Positions 44,271-54,505 of a stretch of DNA of 64,000 nucleotides are shown piece after piece. The DNA comes from Exobasidium rhododendri. Taxonomy: Eukaryota > Basidiomycota > Exobasidiomycetes > Exobasidiales > Exobasidiaceae. Under the pieces are notes generated by a model. It was not told the DNA's origin, made no database searches, and was given only the letters and a program-made list of their open reading frames with translations. The stretch lies in assembly GCA_026210745.1 (NCBI GenBank), contig CP110632.1, positions 3,657,001-3,721,000 of the forward strand. The letters are read 5' to 3'. The position numbers were made by a program, and so were the translations under genes. Every line of letters begins with the position of its first letter. Positions within the stretch are counted from its first letter, which is position 1.

Positions 44271-45804
44271 ATGACCTTGACAAACGGTGCTATCAGCCTG
44301 CAAGATGCAGCCAATGAGCTGGACGACCGACGCATCAAAAACATAAGACCCTGTAAGCTGAATCTGGCACACGACGCCCGTTGGCCAAGGGAAAAGAGGG
44401 AAGGGAAGAAGGACTGACAGACAACCTCCCCTCTCCTTAGTGATACCCCCTCAGATTCTCACAGAGGAGTACCCTCTTTCCACAAAGGCGACAGAGACCA
44501 TCTTGACAGGAAGAAGAGAGGTTGATGCTGCACTTAAGGGTAACGATGATCGACTGGTCGTCGTGGTAGGGCCATGCTCCGTGCATGATGTAGCAGCTGG
44601 TCTGGAGTACGCCAAGATGCTCAGAGAATACGCAGAGAAAGCCAAAGATGATCTCTGCATTGTCATGAGGTGAGTGAATTTTCATTCCAGTGCAGCTCAT
44701 AGAGGAAGCATCTTGATCTCATGAGGGACACTCTTTGTGGCAATGGGCAGGGTCTACTTTGAAAAGCCAAGAACAACGATTGGCTGGAAGGGACTCATCA
44801 ATGATCCTGACTTGAACGGAAGCTTCCAGATCAACAAGGGTCTCCGATTAGCCAGAGGATTGCTCCTCGAAATTGCCAACATGGGACTACCTACCGGCAC
44901 TGAATTCCTCGACACGATCAGCCCTCAGTACACTGCTGATCTGATCAGTTGGGGTGCGATCGGTGCTCGGACTACCGAGTCTCAGGTGCATCGAGAACTT
45001 TCTTCTGGTCTGAGTATGAGCATCGGATTCAAGAATGGTACGGATGGATCGATTAGCATTGCGGTGGATGCCATCAAGAGTGCAAGCAGTAGTCATTGCT
45101 TCTTGTCTGTCACCAAACAAGGAATCTCGGCCATTGTCGAGACAGAAGGAAACGACGCCTGTCACGTCATTCTACGAGGAGCCAACTCAGGACCAAATTA
45201 CTCGCCCGATCACGTTGCCAAGGTGTCTGCCGATCTTCAAAAGGCAGGTCTTGCGTCCAAGATTATGATCGATTGCAGTCATGGAAACAGTGAAAAGAGG
45301 CACGAGAACCAAATGAAGGTAGTGGAGAGTATCAAGGAACAACTAAGCACTGGAAAGCCAGAGTGCTCAAACATTGTTGGCTGCATGCTCGAAAGCAATC
45401 TCGTCGAGGGTGAGTTAAAGAGATAGACATTCTGAAGTGTCTGTTACGCTACTAAATATTGATTAACGTCTTCTTCTTCTTCTTCTTCTTCTTCTTCTTC
45501 TCCAGGAAAGCAATCCATTCCGGCGACCGGACCTTCCACATTAGTGCGAGGCAAGAGTGTCACTGATGCATGCATCTCCTGGGATACCACAATCATCGCC
45601 CTCGAAAAGCTACGAGAGGGAGTCCGAGCAAGAAGAGCTGCCGTTGGCCCTCAAAACAAGATTCTCAATGGAGTGAAAGCAGTCATCAACAATGGAATCT
45701 CAACCAAGAGCAACGATGCTAACGGCAATGGTCACGCAAGCCAAGCACAGACTGAAAAGGGCTTCAACGATGATGCTCTCAATCTTTTCTCGCGAGCATC
45801 ATAA
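44271..45804 (+). CDS. 3-deoxy-D-arabino-heptulosonate-7-phosphate (DAHP) synthase
   Basis: Join 44271-44352, 44441-44669, 44751-45409, 45506-45804 (422 aa), phases 1, 2, 1. First enzyme of the shikimate pathway: PEP plus erythrose 4-phosphate. Class-I AroG/Aro3/Aro4 type: RLVVVVGPCSVHD, MRVYFEKPRTTIGWKGLIND, GLPTGTEFLDTISPQY, WGAIGARTTESQVHRE, SVTKQGISAIVETEGND, VILRGANSGPNYS, MIDCSHGNSEKRHENQ, and GKSVTDACISWDTT. SVTK...AIVETEGN looks nearer to the Phe-inhibited Aro3 class from memory, but this is uncertain. The ~50 residues after LREGVRARRAAVG exceed the usual length (~370). The last intron's polypyrimidine tract is a TTC microsatellite. Confidence 0.95.
45470..45502. repeat. (TTC)n microsatellite at an intron 3' end
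   Basis: About ten TTC units directly before the CAG acceptor at 45503-45505 of the last DAHP synthase intron, serving as its polypyrimidine tract. Confidence 0.9.
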
Positions 45805-46027
45805 ACCCGCCACAAAAGTTGACCCCGCTCATCAGCTGGGCAAAGACGATAGATCTCAGCCCGCCGCCCACTCTTTCATCACCCCCTCTCCCTCTTTATT
45901 CTCTCTCTGTCTCCCTTCCCGCCTTTTCGCTCCTGTGTCAACCCACTTGTATAAATCGTCTTGTCATTGCATCTTTGATGCGTAATCGATTGTCATTAAT
46001 CATTCTCTATATCGAGTACTAGACCAG

Positions 46028-46919
46028 CTAAGAATCGATCAAGTAGCGCTTTTGAAAGAAATTTCGTAGGTGGACTACTTGCCACAAGCCTAGCCCTATC
46101 AGAGCCAAGACTGTCAACCAAGCGGTGTTCTCGACCCTGCGATTCGTCGACTCTGCGAGAAAAATGATGAGGCATCGTATCAGCTCAAGGCCTGCCTCTA
46201 TCTATGTCTCTGATGAGCTGAGCGTAGAACGCACCGTTTGTATCCCTCATCTTGCTCTCTCTCTTCTTTAGGTAGTCCATCTCATTGACAACCTCGCCCG
46301 CGATGGCCTCCAGCTTCCTCATTTCAGTCTCTAGCCCGGAGAGCGACTCTTGATTGGCAATAGCATTGTAGTCGACAGCATCCGCTCCAATGTCGACATC
46401 CAGCTCGATCGTCGTTCGAAGACCTTTTAGTTTTGATCCTGTGCGTGCAAGTAAGAGTGAAAGGGTGATGATGAGGAGGAGGAGGAGGAGGAAATAGAGG
46501 TCAGCAGACTGTTACCTAGAGAGGTTTTTATTTTCGATGTGGAACGCACCCTTCTTCAGTGTATTCTTCAAACACACTCCCAGGTCAGCGTGACTATGAG
46601 TGTTGATTGCCATTCTTGTCTCCTGTCGGATATTCTTCTTGCTTAGATAGATATTGTTGTGCTTGCTGCCATCGACGATTTCCACATCGACTCTTTGATC
46701 ATTCTCGTCAGTGCTTGCCGAACCCTTTGGTATCCCAGTGTTCACTGTAATGACTACAAGTGTATCACTAAGGGCATAATTCCAGACACATTTGATGCGT
46801 GGTGAAGTGGAAGCTTCCAAGTCAAATTTGATAGCTGTCGTTAGAGTGCAAAGTAGGAGGAACAGCAAAGAGGAACACAGTAGCGAGAAAGGTGTTAATG
46901 ACCTTGATAGTTGCGTCAT
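46028..46919 (-). CDS. ERV25: p24-family COPII cargo receptor Erv25
   Basis: Join complement(46550-46919, 46235-46438, 46028-46152), 232 aa, phases 1 and 1; both donors are GTGCGT. The N-terminal signal peptide is SLLCSSLLFLLLCTLTTA. The GOLD domain has CVWNYALSDTLVVITVN, DQRVDVEIVDGSKHN and ETRMAINTHSHADLGVCLKN. Then TIELDVDIGADAVDYNAIAN, a coiled coil EMRKLEAIAGEVVNEMDYLK, RDTNESTNRRVEN, one TM helix WLTVLALIGLGLW and a cytosolic FF motif (RNFFQKRYLIDS) for COPII binding. It cycles between ER and Golgi. The GTGCGT choice in intron 1 is forced by phase; a GTAACA donor further on would break the frame. Confidence 0.92.
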
Positions 46920-47407
46920 CGTTGTACAGGTACTTTCGAGACTGCAATCTATCCAGGACTGCTGTCTCTAAGCGACGGATGTTCGGTGATGACAGGTATG
47001 ATAGATGCGGAGAGAGGTCAAAGCGAAAAGTCAGGAAAGGAGGATTGACCGCTACGTAGGGGTCGGTCGGTATGTGCAACATCAAAGCTGGCGTGGCTAG
47101 AAGTAAGTCACGCGCATTGCCTCCCATACAATCTTCGCGCCCATCCAAAGCTTCGCGACCAAATGATCCTCAAGGCGACTTCTCCGAGACAAGCTGCTCC
47201 TCCTCTTCGCCTACGTCTACTTCTAACCTGCGCGACTGCGACCGATTCCTTCTGTTCTTTCCTTTACACTAGAACATCTCTAAGCACCGCAGTCTTCAGG
47301 TGTTAAGGGCTGTGTGTGTGTGTGGAGAGAGCGTCCCTTACACCTTGCGTGTTGGGAGGTTTACTTCAGGCTAGAGCGAGAAGGAGGGCTACCCGTCTGT
47401 CCTGGCG
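46920..47407. other. Divergent intergenic region ERV25 / LSM8
   Basis: 488 bp, promoters of both genes. A (GT)n stretch of six to seven units lies near 47312-47323. An overlapping minus-strand open frame is not family-like. Confidence 0.5.
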
Positions 47408-47859
47408 ATGTCTTCCCTCAACGTCTACCTAGAGAGTGAGTGCTTAGCCATGGCCCGCCACCTTTCTATTCTGTGTTGCTGAGGTGTTCGGTATGTTTTC
47501 CTTCTTCTACTCTTTCCAGAACAGGTACTAGCCATCACACAAGACGGTCGCGTAATTGTAGGGACACTTCGAGGAGTAGACAATGTCGGAAGTGTCATTT
47601 TGAGCGGATGCATAGAACGGATATTCAGTGCAGAGAGCGGTGTGGAGGAGGTGCCATTAGGTCTTTACATTGTTCGAGGAGATGCAATGTGAGTTCGTTC
47701 TTGAAATGGAAAAAAAAGGAAAGAGTGGCTAATGCATCTCCTCTGACTGTATCTTGTAATGCCAGTTCATTGATCGGTGATCTTGATGTGGAAAAGGACA
47801 AGGAACAGGATCTAAGTCAGTTGAGGGCGGATCCCATTCCGGAAACAAGGCATCACTAA
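47408..47859 (+). CDS. LSM8: U6 snRNA-associated Sm-like protein Lsm8
   Basis: Join 47408-47435, 47520-47688, 47766-47859 (96 aa), phases 1 and 2. The assembled N-terminus MSSLNVYLEKQVLAITQDGR and the Sm1/Sm2 signatures VIVGTLRGVDNVGSVILSG and PLGLYIVRGDAISLIGDLD are those of Lsm8, which distinguishes the nuclear Lsm2-8 ring that caps the 3' end of U6 snRNA. The C-terminus LRADPIPETRHH matches the Lsm8 RAEP end. Length agrees with the family (95-109 aa). Convergent with the Lam-type gene 210 bp away. Confidence 0.93.
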
Positions 47860-48069
47860 GTGTCAAAGTCAATTGCTCATTCAGATCAAGTGATTGTATT
47901 GTATCGTTTATGCAAATATCCTCGGGCTACATCACCTTTGGGGAAGAGGGAAAGGGGGGGGGGTTGGAAAAGATCGAGAGAAATGATAGCCTTGGAAACC
48001 GGTGCAGAGGAGGGGGGCGGGCACACAAGAGCGGACCCTGGACAAGGAAGCACGGAAACCGAACGATTA

Positions 48070-51000
48070 TCATCTCTTCCTCTTTTTATCTGGCGTGGCT
48101 TGCTCTTGACTGACTTGTCGTAATTGATCGCGCAACAGAGCCACACGTCCTTCGATCTCGTCCAGTAGACCGATCAAAGTTTGCGTTTCTTGCTGCGGAT
48201 CTTGCGGTGTCAACCTTGGCGACTGATTGTCTGCTATTCTAGCCGAAGCCAAGGGCCCACCCTTTCCGGGCTCAAAGTAATCCCTCAATACATCACGGAC
48301 CGCATTGGCAACGACTTGAGCTTGCTCTGGCTCGTAATGATCTCTGTATGATGATTTCGAAGCAGACTTGGGTGAATGTCGCAATCGATGTGGATCTTGT
48401 GGATCTCGGCTAGATGGAGACCTCGACGCCCAGAGGTTGCTGACAAGGAGCAGGACAACCACGAATCCAAGAATCAAGACGCTCGGACTCACACCTCCTG
48501 CCATATCAGAAAGCGTGCCCACCCCATTCGACACAGTGTCAAACACGGTGCCTGCCACATCTCCCGCAATTTCCACTACTCGTGCAAAGCCTGCCTTTGC
48601 TTCACCATCCTCCGTCGAAGATGGCTCTCTTGCGCCTTCTTTTGACGATTCGTTGTCATCACCAGCTTCTGCGCCGCTTGCGATTGCTTCATCGCTCGTT
48701 TCATCGTCGCCTTCTTCTCTGAACTCTGAGATGTGCTCTTTGATGTACTTTCGAATAGCAACATCTAGATCTTTATAGTACTGTTTCTGACCATCAATTG
48801 AAGCTCGATCAATGATGCCCTTGACCATACTTCGACCTGTCCATTCTACTTGGCAAGTGACGAAGACCTTGGTCACATTGCCTCCTGCCCAAGTAAAGCA
48901 TGTCCTTGTCTTTACACTGAAACTTCCACCACTCGGAACGTCGGGTGTCTTCGTTGTTGTCTGTGCAATCACGTACTCATCGAAATCGACGTGGAGATTG
49001 TCGTCGGTCAGCATGCACTTCGTTTGCTTTGGTCCGAAGCTCCCCGACAGTGGCTTGATGTAAGACATCTTCCTGGACAGCATGTTATCGTTATCGGCGT
49101 TAGGTGACCAGTCGGCCATCTGTAAGTCGAGCAGCTTCTGATTTTCCGTCCAAAACTCTTTCATGAAGCCACTGGTGAAGATCAGATTGTAGATCTTTTC
49201 GGGTACAGCAGGATACGTTGTGTCGAGTGCCACGGTAGAATAATGCTTCTTGTCCTTATCACAAGGACACTGCGTCTTTCGATGAGCCGACTTCTTCCCT
49301 CCTGGGCCTGGACTCTTTCCTCTGCTCGTGTTGGCGCCATTTTGAGCAGCTTCCCCTTTCTCGTTGGATTGACCACCGTCGTCGCTCTCTTTCAAGCCGA
49401 GCTTCTTCTTCAGCAACTTTCTCTTGGAGATCTTTGGTCCACTATCTCCTGCATCCGATTTACCTTTCTCTCCGTCCTGCTCTCCATCTTTGCCGCCATC
49501 GTGATCAGCAGACTCTTCATCTGTCATGTACTCCATGGCGCTATCACCAGTCGGCACACCAGGGTGAGAGAGCTTCCAAATGTTGACCATGAGATCGAAC
49601 GTGGTGTCTCGAGAAAGAAAAGAGGCAAATGTTTGCTTGGAGTGAAGGGTGGCGATTTGGATAGCGTTGGGAATGACAAAGGCCGTCATCCGCTTTTCTA
49701 TCGAGACAATATCGGGAAAGGGAAGCACAATGTTCGTCACCCATCCAAAGATGTTGGCGTAGAAGCAGATGTGATTCTCAGACACATATATCCTTCCCTG
49801 GATAAGAATTTCTCGAACCAGAGCACACCCATAATCTTCAATGAGATAATCATCTTCGGGCACTGCAGTAAATAGAGCGTGGAAGTCGGCATTCCTCTTG
49901 GAACTTGCTACGGCGAACCCGGTGATCTGAGAGCCCATGTCACCTGGCCATGGTTCGTCGTCTCCCAGGGCGACCCTCTCTCCATTTCCGCTCGGGCTGA
50001 GTCCTCCGACTGCACCGACTCCACCTGGTGTCAACGGAGGAGATTCTCCGTTGCCTCTCTTGAGGAGGTCTTCTGGTCCAAGCAGACCGGCATTGATACC
50101 TGCCTTGGCAGCTGCTGCCGTCGAGAATTGAGCTGCTGCGTTCAGACCACTAGCAGCAGATACATCCGAACTGGCTAAACTCAATGTACTGCCAGTTGTG
50201 CTCCTATCACGAACGTACCTCCCTCGAGGAGGTCCTTCTTCTTCACCACCAGAAAGATCTGCTCCACTGCTTAGATTGCGCTCCTTTGAATTTGCCAGAT
50301 TGGTCTGACTTTGTTGGAGATGCGCCGCATTGCCTACACCCATGCCAGCCATGCCGCTTGCTGCAAGTGCACCTGCAATACCATTTGCTTTCGCCTTTCC
50401 AGAAGACCCACTATCGCTTAGCTTGCGCAATCGAGCCAGAGGAGACGGCATGAGGTTGCTCGTACTGGCTGATTCGTGCATGTGTCGCTGTTCGTTGCCG
50501 CCATTTGCTTCATGTCCTGTCGTAGCATATCGATCGTGACTTCCCGTCTGCTTCCCTGAAGGTGTCAGCTGCGCATTAGTAGGTTGCGATTGGTTCACAA
50601 GAGGTTGTGCGGCTGAGGAAGAATGCCCTTCCACTTCAGTTGCGCCACTATCACTCTGATTGGAATTGCTTCTGTTCATAGCTCTAGGTCGAGATGGAAA
50701 TCCCTGAGTAGACTGGCCTTCTTGAGTCGTAATTCCGTTCGTCAGTGTAGTTTGAGAACCAGCACCTCCTTCTGCATGTACTACTTCACCGTCTCCGGTA
50801 CCGGCAGTACCAAAGTGCTCAAATGACAGGCTGCCTCCTCCAATTCTCTCGCCTTGGTCAATGGTACTATCATTCCCAGCACCAGGAGGAGACTGGGATG
50901 TTGCTCCTCTACTGCTAATCGTTGGCTCGCTAGGGCTGTCATTGGAAATTCCCCCAAATGAATCTGAATTTGTAGCATCTGCCATTGCTCGCCGCATCAC

Positions 51001-51594
51001 GTCATGTCGATCTGGCACATTTCCAGATTTCTTCATCGATCCTCCACCACCGCCACCTGGTTCACTTCTATACTTTGAATGAGCTGAAGGTGATCTTGGC
51101 ATGCTTGAAGATGTTGTGCTCGGTTCTGGTTGTGTAAAGAGAACGTCCTCCTCGGATGACGTATCTGAAGTGTTGCTTGTTTGTGGTACTGAGAATGGAA
51201 GTGATGGAGATGGTGTTATTCGATTGCCAGGATCTTCTTCCTCAGGCACCCAGAGAGGTTTGGGAGTGTCACTGGAAGGCGAAGTTATATCAATAGAGGG
51301 AACACTGGCAGGTCGATCTGTGCCTTTGAAAGATGCACCAGAAGTAGAGATGCTGGGCGTCGGCTTGCTAGACTTTGGAGCGGCTTCTTGAACTTGAAAG
51401 GAACTGCGTCGAAGAGAAGAAACAGGCGTGTCGACGGAGCCGTCTTCTCTTGCGGTACCAGAACTAGAAGCGGATGAAGAAAGCGAGGCTAGACTTTTGC
51501 TAATGGCTGATCTTGTCGATTCAAACGAGACGTTGGAAGATCGGCGGTCTGAATTTTTACTATTTGACTTGAAGAGGTTGAATGCACTCGGCAT
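48070..51594 (-). CDS. Lam/GRAMD1-type sterol transfer protein (GRAM + VASt)
   Basis: Single exon, 1174 aa. Residues 1-560 are Ser-rich and disordered. A GRAM domain (about 565-675) shows YGCALVREILIQGRIYVSEN and ICFYANIFGWVTNIVLPFPD. A Lys-rich linker follows; the VASt sterol-binding domain (about 793-958) includes VPEKIYNLIFTSGFMKEFW, SYIKPLSGSFGPKQTKC and KTRTCFTWAGGNVTKVFVTC. A single TM helix SVLILGFVVVLLLVSNLWAS (about 1035-1055) anchors it, and a short coiled coil ends the protein. This is the domain order of yeast Ysp1/Ysp2/Lam proteins, which move ergosterol from plasma membrane to ER at contact sites. A start PSAFNLFKSN... without BAR domain suggests the Ysp2/Lam4 branch or GRAMD1. 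Confidence 0.92.
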   Translation of the reverse strand: MPSAFNLFKSNSKNSDRRSSNVSFESTRSAISKSLASLSSSASSSGTAREDGSVDTPVSSLRRSSFQVQEAAPKSSKPTPSISTSGASFKGTDRPASVPSIDITSPSSDTPKPLWVPEEEDPGNRITPSPSLPFSVPQTSNTSDTSSEEDVLFTQPEPSTTSSSMPRSPSAHSKYRSEPGGGGGGSMKKSGNVPDRHDVMRRAMADATNSDSFGGISNDSPSEPTISSRGATSQSPPGAGNDSTIDQGERIGGGSLSFEHFGTAGTGDGEVVHAEGGAGSQTTLTNGITTQEGQSTQGFPSRPRAMNRSNSNQSDSGATEVEGHSSSAAQPLVNQSQPTNAQLTPSGKQTGSHDRYATTGHEANGGNEQRHMHESASTSNLMPSPLARLRKLSDSGSSGKAKANGIAGALAASGMAGMGVGNAAHLQQSQTNLANSKERNLSSGADLSGGEEEGPPRGRYVRDRSTTGSTLSLASSDVSAASGLNAAAQFSTAAAAKAGINAGLLGPEDLLKRGNGESPPLTPGGVGAVGGLSPSGNGERVALGDDEPWPGDMGSQITGFAVASSKRNADFHALFTAVPEDDYLIEDYGCALVREILIQGRIYVSENHICFYANIFGWVTNIVLPFPDIVSIEKRMTAFVIPNAIQIATLHSKQTFASFLSRDTTFDLMVNIWKLSHPGVPTGDSAMEYMTDEESADHDGGKDGEQDGEKGKSDAGDSGPKISKRKLLKKKLGLKESDDGGQSNEKGEAAQNGANTSRGKSPGPGGKKSAHRKTQCPCDKDKKHYSTVALDTTYPAVPEKIYNLIFTSGFMKEFWTENQKLLDLQMADWSPNADNDNMLSRKMSYIKPLSGSFGPKQTKCMLTDDNLHVDFDEYVIAQTTTKTPDVPSGGSFSVKTRTCFTWAGGNVTKVFVTCQVEWTGRSMVKGIIDRASIDGQKQYYKDLDVAIRKYIKEHISEFREEGDDETSDEAIASGAEAGDDNESSKEGAREPSSTEDGEAKAGFARVVEIAGDVAGTVFDTVSNGVGTLSDMAGGVSPSVLILGFVVVLLLVSNLWASRSPSSRDPQDPHRLRHSPKSASKSSYRDHYEPEQAQVVANAVRDVLRDYFEPGKGGPLASARIADNQSPRLTPQDPQQETQTLIGLLDEIEGRVALLRDQLRQVSQEQATPDKKRKR

Positions 51595-52580
51595 CAGAAC
51601 TGACGAGAATGCCTTGGTGGTTTAGAATTCCAAGGCAGGACGGGAGAAGGTGACGGCGCAGTTCAGTGTAGAAGCAGATCCAGTACTTTGCGCTCGACGG
51701 ATCAATGTGCGTCTGCTGCGATGAGGTGAAGACGTGGGTCAGATGAAGAAAAGCCGAGAAGAAGAAGAAGAAGAAGAAAGGAGGCGAAAGCTGTGCAAAT
51801 TGGAGGGTGGTCCAAAAGTCCCTTTCTAGCGTCTAACCGAGAGGGACGCTCTCCACTCTTCTCCCAAGGCTACGTAGCTTACTTTTGCTTCGCGCGGCCC
51901 CTGCTCTGCTTCGCCCTTCCCACCGACGAGACGCGCCACACACCTCATCTTACAGAACAGCGGCCGATCTTCGATGTGGAGGGTCTGCTCTGACACAAAT
52001 TCCTGCTCAGGGTTCTGCGATCTCTACTTCCTGGAACGGGCCAAAAGGTCTCTTACAATTGTTACGACTGAGATTACATGCCACGAGGATAGATTACAAA
52101 GCCGGATAACGATGAGATGAGAGGGAATGTTAGATGTTGTTACATTGAATGAAGGATGCGCAGGATGTATGGATCTGCGACGGGTGTAAAGAATAATGGT
52201 AAGCATGAGCCCTGGTCTTCAACTGCACCTTACAAGGTCTATTAATCTAGTTTGCATGATCTCTGAAAGACAAGTCAGAATGAACCTACTGCCAAGGGAA
52301 TAAAGAAGACCTTGATTGCCTTCATCCAAGCCGAGCAAGCTCGAATGCGACGAGTCTGGCCCCTCCTCAAAGGCAGAGGTGAACCAAGTAAAAGTCAGAG
52401 GTCCCATCTTTTGAATCCGTTCAGCAGTAGGTCGGTCTCCATCAGAGTAGCTTCATCGAATCTGTATCTCTCACACTCCTAGAAGCGGTGATACAGACCC
52501 TAGCAGTACAAGGATGATCTATGGAAATCATCATGCTCTTTCCTAAGTTTCAACAGGACGAGTAGAATGTGCTCTCACCT
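51595..52580. other. Intergenic between copper fist gene and Lam-type gene
   Basis: 986 bp, both flanking genes on the minus strand. About 51600-52050 is likely promoter and leader of the Lam-type gene, with a GAA repeat near 51758-51780. The remainder is presumably the 3' region of the copper fist gene. No other gene recognised. Confidence 0.5.
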
Positions 52581-54103
52581 CTATGTCTGATGTACACGGG
52601 AAGTTGACGGTGAAACATCCGTGGATGTCTTTCGGGCAAGCATTGCTTTCCGTCGTAATTTACTGACCTCCAGGGCTAAGGCAGGCGACATGGAGAGAAG
52701 GGATGAATCGGCATGAGTGTCTTGTTCTTCTATTGATGCAAGGCGCTCTTCCTGCTCTTCGTGTCGTTCCCCTATGGGTGGCTCTGAACATTAGCTCCGG
52801 TCAAATTCACCGTCGCATCACAAGCTCGCATCCACTCACGTTCTTCCTTGAATCTCCTTGCGCTATCGAAGATTTTAATAGCGTCCGGCGTGAGATGATA
52901 AAAGCCATGCCGGTGTTGCCAATCTTCATCTGACTCTCCCATGCGCCTTTCACCATATCCTAGCGACTCTATATTTTCTTCATCTGGTGTCATGTTTACG
53001 TAAAGGGATTCAGTCTGGCTCGCTCGAAGCTGATTTGCGAAGTACTCTCGTCGGCTTGCATCGAGAAAGTGGGACGAGAAGAAGCTGGCAGCATTCTGGA
53101 AGGGGGGAAGAGGAGGCCTGCTACTTTGCACGGTCCTCCTTGGTGGGATATGACCTTCCTCGGCTGTACTGTTCGCTGCGTGTCCTTGAACGCCTTGGAC
53201 ATTCACACTCGGGTTGTGGACTTTCTTGATCAAGTTGGGAAGTTTTGCTTGTCTATCCTTCTCCATCCACTCGTCGACGGCTTCAATTCCGCTAGGTCTC
53301 GTCAGCCCATACACGCAAGCTGAGCATGTCAAACACTTATCTGGGCAATCTTCATTCTCCTTCATGTATTCCTTTCCTAACTTTGATGCTTCACTTTCAT
53401 TGAGACAGCCAGGACAAGAGCAATTTGGGCCACAATGACAAGGAGGTGAGACAATCGCGTCTTCTTCCTGTAGCGTCATGAGTGATTGTGTAGCATGATA
53501 GGGCGTGACGTCTGGTGGTGAGATGAAGCTGGCTTTTTGTTGTTTCTTTCTCCCTGAACAACACCCGCCCTTTGATGAAGATGTCGTCTCGGCGATGACA
53601 GAACAAGGTTCGATGAACAGGCCATCAGAGCAGCTCTGGCCGTCTTGACAGCAAGATGCACCACACATTTCATCGGAGACATCATCCGCTTCATCTTTCC
53701 CTCTCGCTCCGCTTCTGCAGCATGTACACAGCCCTGTAGTTTTGCAGTGACAAGGGTTCATCAATGACTCTAGGCTAAAGCTTCCTCTAGAACCCTCTTC
53801 CGTCTGCTCTGCATTACCACCGCTTCCTGCTTTGCTGTCGAGTCTGAAGTGCACGTCATTGCTCGTTGAGGAAGCACTGCCGCTCATGCTACCCTTTCTA
53901 GGTGTCCACTCTGTTGCGCTACAAGTGCACTTGCCATGAAAGTTTCCGTTGCTCCTCTTCGATTTGCAAATATCACACTGTGAGCTTGGTCGGCCCTTCG
54001 GTCGGACTTGTTGAAGATATCGTCCGGTATGTGAGCAGCTCGAAGCTCGATGACCGCGTATACAAGCTTCGCAAGCGAATTTAAGACCATTGATGAGAAC
54101 CAT
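52581..54103 (-). CDS. Copper fist DNA-binding transcription factor (Ace1/Mac1/Cuf1 type)
   Basis: Proposed join complement(52840-54103, 52581-52783), 488 aa; without splicing the frame ends at 52772 (443 aa). The N-terminus MVLINGLKFACEACIRGHRA then SSCSHTGRYLQQVRPKGRP, CDICKSKR and KCTC is the zinc module with the (R/K)GRP minor-groove motif. Cys-rich blocks follow: CHCKTTGLCTCC (~118), CGASCCQDGQSC, CHCGPNCSCPGC (~222) and CPDKCLTCSACVYGL (~255), candidate Cu(I) clusters for copper sensing. It likely regulates copper uptake genes such as the CTR gene in this window, as Cuf1/Mac1 do elsewhere. The 56-nt intron has GTGAGT, CTAAT and CAG, and the new exon stays open 66 codons. Confidence 0.88.
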
Positions 54104-54505
54104 TTATGGCGGTAAAGAACAGACGTGTGCTGGCAAAGCTTCCCAGAGGTTTATAAGGCCAACTTCGACCACTAGGACGTAGTCGGGATGGAAGATCGCT
54201 ATCTATACCTCGAATGACGCTATGTTTGCGCCGCTGTCCTTTGCGATCATGCAGTACTACGTGGATGGGAAGAGCTCAGCGTCGTCTCTATTGTCGAACA
54301 ATCCTTTAGAGAATCCCCCAAAGGAAAAGCCCAAAAAAGGAAAGGCGCGGTCATCTTCATCTTGATCTCGTATGTGAAGACAGCGCATTACGTAAGATTA
54401 AGGTTAGAGAGCTTTCACTAGGCCGGACGTCAGAACTTGATAGCCGGACTCGCGATTAATAGGCACCTTCCCCTCCCAGCAACCATCGATCAAGTACCCG
54501 CAGCC
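54104..54505. other. Divergent promoter region copper fist gene / PEX14
   Basis: 402 bp; no coding feature and no clear TATA box. The PEX14 frame is open upstream to 54437 but the sequence there does not look coding. Confidence 0.5.

Noticed and set aside
46822-47148. Minus-strand open frame overlapping the ERV25 start
   Set aside because: It overlaps the ERV25 signal peptide region in another frame and has no recognisable features.
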